Source: CAYWWY01 sp964462525 | GTDB lineage: Bacteria > Thermotogota > Thermotogae > MWEM01 | Reading direction: 5' to 3' | NCBI GenBank assembly: GCA_964462525.1 | Contig: CAYWWY010000013.1 | Span: 1-43,969 of the forward strand | Length of the DNA: 43,969 bases | Part shown: positions 24,807 through 32,592 of the stretch, piece by piece | How positions within the stretch are numbered: the stretch's first letter is position 1 | Layout: each line of letters begins with the position of its first letter | Made by a program: the position numbers and the translations under genes | The notes under the pieces: generated by a model | The model's input: the letters and a program-made list of their open reading frames with translations, nothing else | Databases searched by the model: none | Told to the model about the DNA's origin: nothing

Positions 24807-26192
24807 TTATCCACGATCCAGCATTGATTGAGCCAACCGATTCTGATGTTGAATGATCCAACCCATCTCTTCATCGACAATCTGTCCGTCGCGCACTCGG
24901 ATTTCTCCATGAATCATGGAGAGATCGACTCCTTTTGCGTCGCACATGACTACAGCGGAAAGAGGATCAGAAAGGCCGCCAGCGAACTCCAAACGATTCA
25001 GGTCAAACAGGATCAGATCCGCCGCCTTTCCCGGTTCTATACTGCCCAATTCCGCGTCTCTGCGCAATACTCGGGCCCCGCCCATGGTGGCCATCTCCAG
25101 CGCTTGGTACGGGGTAACGGCGTCTGCCCCTTTGAACACCCGCTGAAGCAGCAGCGTATTTCGGATTTCATGAAGCATATTTCCGGTGTCGTTGCTTGCG
25201 CTTCCGTCAACCGCTAAACCAAGGCGAATCTGAGGATGACACAACATCTCGGCAATCGGAGCGCATCCCGATCCGAGCCGCATGTTGGATGTGGGACAAT
25301 GGGCGACACCCACCTGATGCCTGTCAAACAGCTGGATTTCATCCAAGCCCATCCACACGCAATGAGCGAACCAGGCGCGTTTATTGAGCCATCCAAGATG
25401 ATCCATGTATGCCACAGGTTTCATGCCGACTTGCTCAAGGCAATAGGCCTCTTCGTCTTTTGTTTCGGCCAGATGGGTATGGATCAGCAAATCGAACCGC
25501 TCAGCCATCTCCCTGGTTTCATGCATCAGCTCTTTCGTGACAGAAAAGGGGCTGCAAGGGGCCAGCGCGATCTGGAGCATGGACAAGGGCGATGGATCAT
25601 GGTACCGTCCAATCACCCGTATGCAATCCTCGAGGATCTCGTCTTGGGTCTGAACAACGGAATCCGGGGGAAGTCCACCGTCTTTGCGGCTCAAAGACAT
25701 ACTCCCCCGACAAGGATGGAAGCGAACGCCTGTACGTTTACCGGCTTCGATCTCAACGTCGAAAAGCTGCATGGTCCCCTTGGGGAAGAGATAGAACATG
25801 TCCGTAGTGGTGGTAACACCCGAGAGCATCATCTCATAAATCCCCACCAAGCTTGAGAAGAAGACCGCGTCTGGATCAATGTGCTTCCACCGCTCATACA
25901 GGAAGACAAGCCAATCGAAGAGCCGCAGATTTTGAGCTCCGCGGACATTCCGGAACATGGATTGATATAGATGATGATGGGTATTCACAAATCCCGGGAG
26001 CATAAGTTTGCCCGATCCATCGATAATCTCCCATCCTTCGGCGAGCAGTTCTTGCCTACGGGCTCGGGGCAACTCTTGGCCCACTTCTTGGATTCGGTGG
26101 TCATCGACCAAGACATAAGCCCGTGTAAGCTGTGTCTGATCGGCGTCAAAGGTGGCCAAGGATTCAATATCCAAAAACGCTGTGCGCATCAT
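24807..26192 (-). CDS. 8-oxoguanine deaminase-like amidohydrolase
   Basis: A 461-residue amidohydrolase. The metal ligands are in place: H-x-H at His72/His74, His240 in H-T-H-L-A-E with Glu243, His277 in F-A-H-C, and Asp329 in V-D-G-S-A-S-N-D. The stretch R-G-S-M-S-L-S-R-K-D-G-G-L-P-P (162-176) and the L-A-P-C-S-P-F-S-V-T block are those I know from bacterial 8-oxoguanine deaminases (Pseudomonas PA0142 type), which make uric acid from 8-oxoguanine. Related AtzB-like enzymes are the alternative. Two consecutive ATGs lie at 26192 and 26189, right after the apgM stop, without a good ribosome site, so translation is probably coupled. Confidence 0.82.
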   Translation of the reverse strand: MMRTAFLDIESLATFDADQTQLTRAYVLVDDHRIQEVGQELPRARRQELLAEGWEIIDGSGKLMLPGFVNTHHHLYQSMFRNVRGAQNLRLFDWLVFLYERWKHIDPDAVFFSSLVGIYEMMLSGVTTTTDMFYLFPKGTMQLFDVEIEAGKRTGVRFHPCRGSMSLSRKDGGLPPDSVVQTQDEILEDCIRVIGRYHDPSPLSMLQIALAPCSPFSVTKELMHETREMAERFDLLIHTHLAETKDEEAYCLEQVGMKPVAYMDHLGWLNKRAWFAHCVWMGLDEIQLFDRHQVGVAHCPTSNMRLGSGCAPIAEMLCHPQIRLGLAVDGSASNDTGNMLHEIRNTLLLQRVFKGADAVTPYQALEMATMGGARVLRRDAELGSIEPGKAADLILFDLNRLEFAGGLSDPLSAVVMCDAKGVDLSMIHGEIRVRDGQIVDEEMGWIIQHQNRLAQSMLDRG

Positions 26193-27419
26193 TCAGGCCC
26201 CGTATTTATCCAAACGCATGGCGTGCGCCATAATCAGGGTCATGACATCCACCGCGGGAAAGGTTCCCAGCGTTCCAAGTGCGGATTGGGTTTCGTCAAA
26301 AGCCGTTGAAACCCCTTTCCGGCAGTACTGAGACCGAATCATGAAAGGAACGGGATGCCAGGAATGGGCTTTCATAACACATGGGGTTGAATGATCTCCG
26401 GTAACAGCGATTACGTCGGGATCCAGGGCCAAAAGCCGCGGGATCTCTTTGTCCACTTCTTCAACAACCGAGGCCTTTGCTTCAAAGTTTCCGTCTTCTC
26501 CGTAGGAGTCGGTTTTTTTGATATGCACATAAAAAAAGTCGTATGCCTCATAATGCCGTTCCAAAAGATCGAACTCCTCGGCAATGGTTCCCGCGCCTTC
26601 CAGCACATCCATACCCACAAGTTTGGCGATCCCTTTATACATGGGATATGTTGCGATACAAGCAGATCGAAAATGGTTCACTTCGTTAAAATTCGGAATA
26701 TCCGGGTAACGAGAAAATCCGCGAATTAGGCCAAAGTTCAGCTTGGGTTGATCCTTCAGAAGGACTTGAAGCCGTTTTAAAAAGGTGTTGATGACACGAG
26801 CCGCTTTTTCAGAAGAATCATTCAGCGGTTTGGTCAAAAGGTATGGGATGCCTGTTCGTTGGGGATCCGCGTCGGAGAGATGGTCGTCGAGACCTTCGCC
26901 AGTCAGCTTAAGCACAAATCGATGCTCTTTTCCCGGGATGACGCGAACATCCACATCTTCGATCATCTGAATCGCGCTATTGATGATTTTGCACACCTCG
27001 ATGTTCTCTTCCGTTGAAGGCCGTCCTGCCCTTCGGTCGACAACAATATCTCCCTCAAGGGTACAAAAATTGCCCCGTGCGACCAGATCCTTCTCTCCGA
27101 CTTCCACATCGATGCCCAACGCTTCGAGAATCCCTCGTCCAATCTCATACCGAAGCGGATCATATCCGAAGAGGGATAAGTGTCCGGGCCCGCTGCCTGG
27201 AGTGATGCCGGTCAAAACGGGTATAGTCTGGCCCAATTCACTCTCTCGAGCGATTGTATCGAGGTTGGTTGTATTGGCGGTCATGAGCGGAGTAAAGCCG
27301 GTTTTTCCTTTCGGGGTCCCATCTACGGGAAGGTCTCCAATTCCGTCCAAAACCAAAAGAACCATTTTGGACGTGCCGGGCGAAGCAAGCTGGTGAATGA
27401 TTTCTTGTCGGTCGACCAT
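26193..27419 (-). CDS. apgM: 2,3-bisphosphoglycerate-independent phosphoglycerate mutase, archaeal type
   Basis: A 408-residue enzyme of the alkaline phosphatase superfamily that interconverts 3- and 2-phosphoglycerate without cofactor. It has L-D-G-I-G-D (24-29), the family block T-P-G-S-G-P-G-H-L-S-L-F-G-Y-D-P (73-88), and T-G-D-H-S-T-P near the C-terminus for metal binding. This is the short archaeal-type enzyme rather than the roughly 510-residue GpmI. GGAGG precedes the ATG. It is upstream of and directly abutting the deaminase, and 55 bp downstream of the HEAT-repeat gene. Confidence 0.88.
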   Translation of the reverse strand: MVDRQEIIHQLASPGTSKMVLLVLDGIGDLPVDGTPKGKTGFTPLMTANTTNLDTIARESELGQTIPVLTGITPGSGPGHLSLFGYDPLRYEIGRGILEALGIDVEVGEKDLVARGNFCTLEGDIVVDRRAGRPSTEENIEVCKIINSAIQMIEDVDVRVIPGKEHRFVLKLTGEGLDDHLSDADPQRTGIPYLLTKPLNDSSEKAARVINTFLKRLQVLLKDQPKLNFGLIRGFSRYPDIPNFNEVNHFRSACIATYPMYKGIAKLVGMDVLEGAGTIAEEFDLLERHYEAYDFFYVHIKKTDSYGEDGNFEAKASVVEEVDKEIPRLLALDPDVIAVTGDHSTPCVMKAHSWHPVPFMIRSQYCRKGVSTAFDETQSALGTLGTFPAVDVMTLIMAHAMRLDKYGA

Positions 27420-27474
27420 AGTAATCCCTCCATTTATTCGTATTTGATCATACGTGAATGCGATGATTTATGGA

Positions 27475-28809
27475 TCACGAGGGTTCGGGCTGAAGCGTCT
27501 GGACCAACCGGTTAGGCGCCAAAGCCAGCAAGACGCTGCCGGCCATACTCCGCAACCCCAGCGCTTCGGTTTCGTCCATCAACAAAGCCGTAATAGCATC
27601 CAAAGCATCTGTGATCCTGCTTTTTCGACACACAGACAAAGCAGCCATGCGCACCCGATGATCCTCTTTTTTCATGCCCACCCGTTCGATTAGATCGGGA
27701 TAGTATTCTTCCAACTGAAGCTTTCCAATGGCTTGGGTTCCTGACTTTCGCACCTTCTCGGAAAAATCGTTCAGAAGCCGCGGGATCTGTTCGGCCAAGA
27801 AATAGTCCGGGATGGATGCCAGACCATCCACAGCGGCAGAACGGACCTTGGGGGAAATATCTTCCATCGCCTTTCTCAAAACGGGAGAGACGGAAGACTC
27901 TTTCATCCGACTCAGCGCTTTTACCGCTGCTTCTTTTACCGTTTCGTCCGGAGCGTCCACCCATTTGGATAGCGAATTCAGGATGCGGCTCGGTTGATCC
28001 TGTTTCAAAACCCCATACAGTCGAATCATGGGCGGTAGAATGCCGATCGAATCGCCTGCGGTTTTCGGGTCTTCGATCCATGGATCGATGACGGTTGATA
28101 CGGAATCAGCCGAAAACTCTTGCATCAATGGGATTACTGTCTTGCGTTCAGCCAGAGGCCGGGAGGGATCTTGGATGATCCGTTTCACCCGGTCCAACGC
28201 TTGGCCAGGGTCAAAGATGCTCAGCTGGCGTAGGATCTTCTTTTTCAGGGAGGCAGGAGGCTCAGTGTCCAAAAGACCGCGAAGAAACGGAGCGTCAGAG
28301 GATCTCAAGATTTTTGTTTCTAGGGCAAAGTGTCGGATCTTTTCGCTGTAGTCTTGAAGAAACGGGGTAATTTGATCATCGGAAAGCTCTTCATTTAGCG
28401 CTTTCAAGGCGTTTAAGCGTACCTCTGGAGAGGCGTCCTTTAAAAGGGGTTCAATCTGCTCTTTATTTCCAGAAAGGGCAAACACAGCTTCGACAGCCAC
28501 CGCGCGAACAGAATCCTGGGGGTCTTCCAGCAACCGCTCGACTTTGGGCGTATCCATCAGCCCTCCCAGACTCTTGAAATACAACAACGCACCCTTACGG
28601 ACTCCTGCGTTCGGGTCTTCCAACAGAGGCGCAAGATCATGCGTGTAGAACAACGCGCGTTTCAATCCCTGGATTCCTTGAAGGCGGACTTCCGGGCTCA
28701 AGGAATCGAGACACTCCAGATATCGCCCAACCTCATGATATTGAGCTTTTTCGAGAAACTGTTCCACCAAGTGTTTGGCTTCTGTTTTTGGATTGGAATG
28801 GTTGATCAT
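27475..28809 (-). CDS. HEAT-repeat protein
   Basis: A 444-residue all-helical protein made of about a dozen repeats of some 30-38 residues, each with a pattern such as D-x-x-x-x-V-R-x-x-A-V-x-A-L. Clear copies are D-P-Q-D-S-V-R-A-V-A-V-E-A-V and D-I-S-P-K-V-R-S-A-A-V-D-G-L. These PBS-lyase-type HEAT repeats form protein-binding solenoids. It has no signal peptide and no second domain. TGGAGG precedes the ATG. It sits 15 bp after the ftsW/rodA gene, so it could be a cytosolic partner of the cell-wall machinery; this is only suggested by position. Confidence 0.85.
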   Translation of the reverse strand: MINHSNPKTEAKHLVEQFLEKAQYHEVGRYLECLDSLSPEVRLQGIQGLKRALFYTHDLAPLLEDPNAGVRKGALLYFKSLGGLMDTPKVERLLEDPQDSVRAVAVEAVFALSGNKEQIEPLLKDASPEVRLNALKALNEELSDDQITPFLQDYSEKIRHFALETKILRSSDAPFLRGLLDTEPPASLKKKILRQLSIFDPGQALDRVKRIIQDPSRPLAERKTVIPLMQEFSADSVSTVIDPWIEDPKTAGDSIGILPPMIRLYGVLKQDQPSRILNSLSKWVDAPDETVKEAAVKALSRMKESSVSPVLRKAMEDISPKVRSAAVDGLASIPDYFLAEQIPRLLNDFSEKVRKSGTQAIGKLQLEEYYPDLIERVGMKKEDHRVRMAALSVCRKSRITDALDAITALLMDETEALGLRSMAGSVLLALAPNRLVQTLQPEPS

Positions 28810-28824
28810 GAATCCTCCATATGC

Positions 28825-29928
28825 TCACTCAGTTTGCTCCGAGTGTGTAATGACGCTCAAGACAAGCCCAAATCCGGTTAAAAAAGCAAGCATGGAACTG
28901 CCGCCGTAGCTCACCAAAGGCAACGTAATTCCTGTTGGAGGGAGAATTCCCAGCACCACCCCCACATTGATCACCACCTGGAGCAGGAGTAGATAGGCAT
29001 AACCCACGATCAACAGCTTCCCTGCTGGGTTTTGCACTGCAAAGAGCGCGCACCGAATCAAGCTTCTTGCCAACAAATAGTATAACATAAGCATCAAGGC
29101 CATGCCAACAAAACCCAATTCCTCCCCAAGGATGGCGAAGATGAAATCCGTGAATTGGACTGGGAGCAGATACTTGTATTCGCCCATCGCCAAGCCTTCT
29201 CCCAAAAGTCCCCCAGCTGAAATTGCGCGCATGCCAATATCCACCTGGGCTTGTGCTTCTCCGCGGAGAAAGCCGGCAAAGTCCTCAAACCGTTGAAGCT
29301 GATACCCTTTGAGCAGATCGAGTTGAACAATCGCAAAAAAGGCGCAAAAAAGACCGATCCCAAGGAAGACGAAGTATTTTTTGCTCAACCCGGATACAAA
29401 GAGAATCAACATGCCCACCACAAAAAGGATGAGGCTTGAACTCAGATCCGGCTCTGCCAACACCAACCCGGTGATCAGAAAGACCCACCCGGTCGGGATC
29501 AAAAAGTCTTCGACGACGCTTCGGTGTTGGATGTCTTTGCGTTTGGCCAGGTAAGCGGACAGAAAGAGGATCAGAACAATCTTGGCAAATTCCGAAGGTT
29601 GGATATCGAAAAACCGAAGCGGGATCCATCGATGGCTCCCTCCTTTGGCGGGGAAAAAAAAGACCACCAATAACAGGCCAACTACAGTGATCATATAGAT
29701 GGGCGCCAGGCGCATATGGGTACGGAAGGGAATCAACGCCGCGAGAAACATCAAGACCAAGCCGATCACAATGTGGGCTAGTTGACGGGTGAAATAATAG
29801 GAATAGTCCACCTCGGGCATACGATAAATGACAATATAGCTGGCGCTGTACATGATAATTAATCCCAGCACCATGACCAGAGCAAGGAGAAAGGCAATTC
29901 CTTTAATATTGTGTTGTCTTATCATCAT
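28825..29928 (-). CDS. FtsW/RodA/SpoVE family peptidoglycan polymerase
   Basis: A 367-residue SEDS glycosyltransferase that polymerises lipid II with a cognate class B PBP. About ten membrane spans are visible. The diagnostic motifs are H-R-W-I-P-L (residues 98-103), Q-P-S-E-F-A-K (109-115), the extracellular loop with D-F-I-F-A-I-L-G-E-E-L-G and the end P-P-T-G-I-T-L-P-L-V-S-Y-G-G-S-S. I cannot separate FtsW from RodA by eye. Its start overlaps the DUF123 stop by 4 bp (ATGA) and has no clear ribosome site of its own, so translation is coupled. No PBP gene is beside it. Confidence 0.9.
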   Translation of the reverse strand: MMIRQHNIKGIAFLLALVMVLGLIIMYSASYIVIYRMPEVDYSYYFTRQLAHIVIGLVLMFLAALIPFRTHMRLAPIYMITVVGLLLVVFFFPAKGGSHRWIPLRFFDIQPSEFAKIVLILFLSAYLAKRKDIQHRSVVEDFLIPTGWVFLITGLVLAEPDLSSSLILFVVGMLILFVSGLSKKYFVFLGIGLFCAFFAIVQLDLLKGYQLQRFEDFAGFLRGEAQAQVDIGMRAISAGGLLGEGLAMGEYKYLLPVQFTDFIFAILGEELGFVGMALMLMLYYLLARSLIRCALFAVQNPAGKLLIVGYAYLLLLQVVINVGVVLGILPPTGITLPLVSYGGSSMLAFLTGFGLVLSVITHSEQTE

Positions 29929-30356
29929 GAACGAGAATGGAGGCCTTGCAAATCGTAGAAGGTAAAAAGCGTTTTCCGAGCCAGGGCGTAAAAATCCTCT
30001 AAATGCCTGAGTTCAAATAGGTTCGAGTCCACACCCAAATCGCTGGCCCCAAATCCCGGGACGGTTGAGAAGGACTTGGATAAAATTTGAGAAAGCGTCT
30101 CTTCATGCCTTTGAGCGGAAGGAAGCACGAAACTGGCAATAACGCTCGCATGTTCCAAAAGGGAGTCGATATGCCAGTGTTTTCGATGCAAACCATCTGA
30201 AAAATCCTGATGCCTGTGAACCCGTTGTCGCAGATTGCGCATAGCGCTGCCCAGATAGACAAAGTACCCAGGCCGGAAGTACCTTTGATGAGGCCCATAG
30301 GAGATCTGCTTGCCTTTGGACAACTGGATCAGAATCAGATAGCTGCCGCTATTCAT
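29925..30356 (-). CDS. DUF123 / GIY-YIG-like nuclease-fold protein
   Basis: A 143-residue protein matching the DUF123 group related to GIY-YIG nucleases. It shows G-S-Y-L-I-L (4-9), then G-Y-F-V-Y-L-G-S-A (30-38), R-x-x-R-H (45-49) and H-W-H-I-D-S-L-L (60-67). These proteins often accompany DNA-repair functions in archaea and bacteria, but the activity has not been established for this group to my knowledge. It overlaps the end of glyS by 8 bp and ftsW/rodA by 4 bp, so the three are translated as a unit. Confidence 0.82.
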   Translation of the reverse strand: MNSGSYLILIQLSKGKQISYGPHQRYFRPGYFVYLGSAMRNLRQRVHRHQDFSDGLHRKHWHIDSLLEHASVIASFVLPSAQRHEETLSQILSKSFSTVPGFGASDLGVDSNLFELRHLEDFYALARKTLFTFYDLQGLHSRS

Positions 30357-32433
30357 TCATATCCCCCGCCGCCGGATCCGAACGTGCGCCTTCTTCCAGG
30401 CATGTAAGATCACCCACCTGCATGAAAAGACTGTCCAACTCCTTCAAAAAACTTAAACGGGTCAATCGGAGATCCTCGCGTTCCACCATGACAAAAACGG
30501 CATCGAAGTATTGGTCTATGGGATCCTTCATCCGAGAAAGCGATTCCAGCGCTAGGTCATAATTCAGTTGACGAATATGTCGAGTTGTCTCTTCTCTCAC
30601 CTCGAGAAAGGCCTGCATCAATCCTCGCTCCTCTTCCTGTTCGAACAGCCGGGCATCATACCGGGTTTGGGTATGGAAACGCGTGATGTTGTGCACCCGC
30701 TCAAACCCCACTGTCAATCGAGAAAATGAGGAATCATGCCGAAATTGCTCGATCGCTCGGGCGGCAAGGATGGCGCGAAGGGGAAGATTCCACAGGTGTA
30801 GGACAGCCCGGATGGTGTCATACCGGATTCCGCGTTCGACTAAAAGACTCTCCAAACGGCTTTTTGCAAAAGATTCAATGGCTTCGATCATGGAGGAAGG
30901 ATCCGATGCTTTTTCCGCATAGAGCCGGGCGCTGAAGGAGAAAAGCGCGGAGAGATCCAAATCCCAATGGAAAGCAGAAACCGTCTCCATGATCACGCTC
31001 ATCTTTCGTCTGAGGCCATGTGGGTCGCGAGATCCGGACGGAATATTGCTGTGAAGGAAATTGCCGGCGATCACGTCCAACCGGTCGGAAACAGCCACCA
31101 CTGCGGAGGGTACGCTCATCACCGGATGGTCGGCATATTGGTCTTCCAGCGCGTCGCACACCACGGAATCTTCTCCCTGCAGGGACGCATACACGCGGCC
31201 CATCACTCCCTGTAGTTCAGGGAACTCGTATACCATGGTGGTCAACAAGTCCGCTTTCGACAAGAAACAGGCCCTGTCGATCTTCTCTGTGGTAGGCAGA
31301 TCCAGCTCCAACAATCGGGCGATCTCTTGGCCAATGGCTCGGGTCCGCTCCACCTTATCCCGGGTGCTCCCCATCCCTCTTTGGAACAACAGGTTCTCTA
31401 ATTGGGGCACCCGCTCTTCCAGAGAGGTCTTTTGGTCTTCCTTATAATAAAAGAGGGCATCTTCTAACCGCGCGCGAATGACCCGTTCATACCCTTTTCG
31501 CGCATTATCCAAGGCTGCAGGTCCGCAATCGGCAAAAGCAACCCATTGGGTAGTGGGACGGTTGTTTCGCATCATGGGAAAGGCGCGCTGATGGTGTTTC
31601 AGGGTGGTGATCAACACTTCGGGAGGCAAAGAAAGGTATCGTTTATCCAGCTGGCCAACAATAGGCGCGGGATTTTCCGTTAAGGCCGCGACTTCCCATA
31701 CCAAATCCGCATCAATCTCGACATGGGCATCCAAAGAAGCCGCAATCTCCATTAGGTGGGCTTCGATCTTGCGCGTCCGATCGGCAAGGTCCACCACCAC
31801 ATCATATTGAGCCAAGCGTTCTTTGTACTGAGCGGCGTCAGGGACATGAATCGGTCCTTCGGTAAACCGCCTTCCTTCTGTCTGCTGATTAGAGCGGATT
31901 CCAAAGGCTTCGAAGGGGACGACTTGTTCTCCGAGCAGACACAACAGATTGTGAACCGGACGCACAAATCGGAATGTGCCATCCCCCCATCGCATGGGCC
32001 TTTGAAAGGCGATCTGTCCAATCAACCCCGGCAAATGGTCGGCCAAGATATTGAAAGATGGCTTCCCCACAACCCGACGCTGCAAGAAGAGATAGGGAAC
32101 GCTGTTGATCTCTTCAACCACAGTATCCTCCATCGTTGCCCCATTGGCTTTCAAGAATCCAAGCAGAGCGCGGGTTGGTTGGCCCGATCCATCCAAAGCC
32201 ACGGCTTGCGCGGGCCCTTTCTTTTTTTCGATATAGTCTTCTTGCTGCTCAGCGACATCCTCTACAAACACACCGATCCGTCGGGCGCTGGTAAATGGAT
32301 GGACACAGAGGCATGGGATTTGTTTCTGTTGGAAAAAGGCGGTAAAGATGGAAAAGAGTTGTTCGATCGTGCTTCGAATTTCTGAAGGAGGCAGTTCTTC
32401 CGTTAGGATTTCAAGACAAAATGGTTGGCCCAT
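30349..32433 (-). CDS. glyS: Glycine--tRNA ligase beta subunit
   Basis: A 694-residue beta subunit of the heterotetrameric (alpha2beta2) bacterial glycyl-tRNA synthetase, which binds tRNA and supports glycylation. The N-terminus L-E-I-L-T-E-E-L-P (8-16), the F-x-R-P-V-H-N block, the G-S-R-D-P-H-G-L-R-R motif and a DALR-like anticodon-binding C-terminus are all present. The length is normal. The alpha subunit gene glyQ, which is usually directly upstream, is not in this window: the gene upstream is priA. The ATG has AGGAGG ahead. Its leader is about 124 nt from the nearest good promoter. Confidence 0.93.
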   Translation of the reverse strand: MGQPFCLEILTEELPPSEIRSTIEQLFSIFTAFFQQKQIPCLCVHPFTSARRIGVFVEDVAEQQEDYIEKKKGPAQAVALDGSGQPTRALLGFLKANGATMEDTVVEEINSVPYLFLQRRVVGKPSFNILADHLPGLIGQIAFQRPMRWGDGTFRFVRPVHNLLCLLGEQVVPFEAFGIRSNQQTEGRRFTEGPIHVPDAAQYKERLAQYDVVVDLADRTRKIEAHLMEIAASLDAHVEIDADLVWEVAALTENPAPIVGQLDKRYLSLPPEVLITTLKHHQRAFPMMRNNRPTTQWVAFADCGPAALDNARKGYERVIRARLEDALFYYKEDQKTSLEERVPQLENLLFQRGMGSTRDKVERTRAIGQEIARLLELDLPTTEKIDRACFLSKADLLTTMVYEFPELQGVMGRVYASLQGEDSVVCDALEDQYADHPVMSVPSAVVAVSDRLDVIAGNFLHSNIPSGSRDPHGLRRKMSVIMETVSAFHWDLDLSALFSFSARLYAEKASDPSSMIEAIESFAKSRLESLLVERGIRYDTIRAVLHLWNLPLRAILAARAIEQFRHDSSFSRLTVGFERVHNITRFHTQTRYDARLFEQEEERGLMQAFLEVREETTRHIRQLNYDLALESLSRMKDPIDQYFDAVFVMVEREDLRLTRLSFLKELDSLFMQVGDLTCLEEGARSDPAAGDMNE

Positions 32434-32483
32434 TGGGACAGCCCTCCTATGATCAGCGATGAAAGATTTTTGTTCGTTGATCT

Positions 32484-32489
32484 ATTATA
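32484..32489 (-). promoter_or_regulatory. Second candidate -10 for glyS
   Basis: On the minus strand a TATAAT lies 50 bp before the glyS ATG, without TGN extension and with only a weak -35. It may be a secondary start or chance. Confidence 0.3.
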
Positions 32490-32540
32490 ACTCATTTCCC
32501 CGTTCCGATTCCACTCGAAGGGATTTTTGATTCTATCCGG

Positions 32541-32558
32541 GCGAAGAGGTGGCTTCGC
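32541..32558 (-). other. Stem-loop at the 5' end of the glyS leader
   Basis: A perfect 6-bp stem GCGAAG/CTTCGC (32541-32546 with 32553-32558) closes a 6-nt loop. Read on the minus strand it falls at the expected start of the glyS transcript and lacks a T tract, so it is not a terminator. It may stabilise the mRNA or be an operator. Confidence 0.4.
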
Positions 32559-32563
32559 AGATG

Positions 32564-32592
32564 ATTATAGGGTGACAAAAACGGGCAGTCAG
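32564..32592 (-). promoter_or_regulatory. Promoter for glyS and the downstream run
   Basis: On the minus strand: -35 CTGACT (32587-32592, overlapping the priA stop), 17-bp spacer, -10 TATAAT (32564-32569). The start would be near 32557, leaving a leader of about 124 nt. Confidence 0.5.

Noticed and set aside
32434..32588. A T-box riboswitch ahead of glyS
   Set aside because: The leader has no T-box core sequence and no terminator hairpin with a T tract; it only has a short 5' stem-loop.
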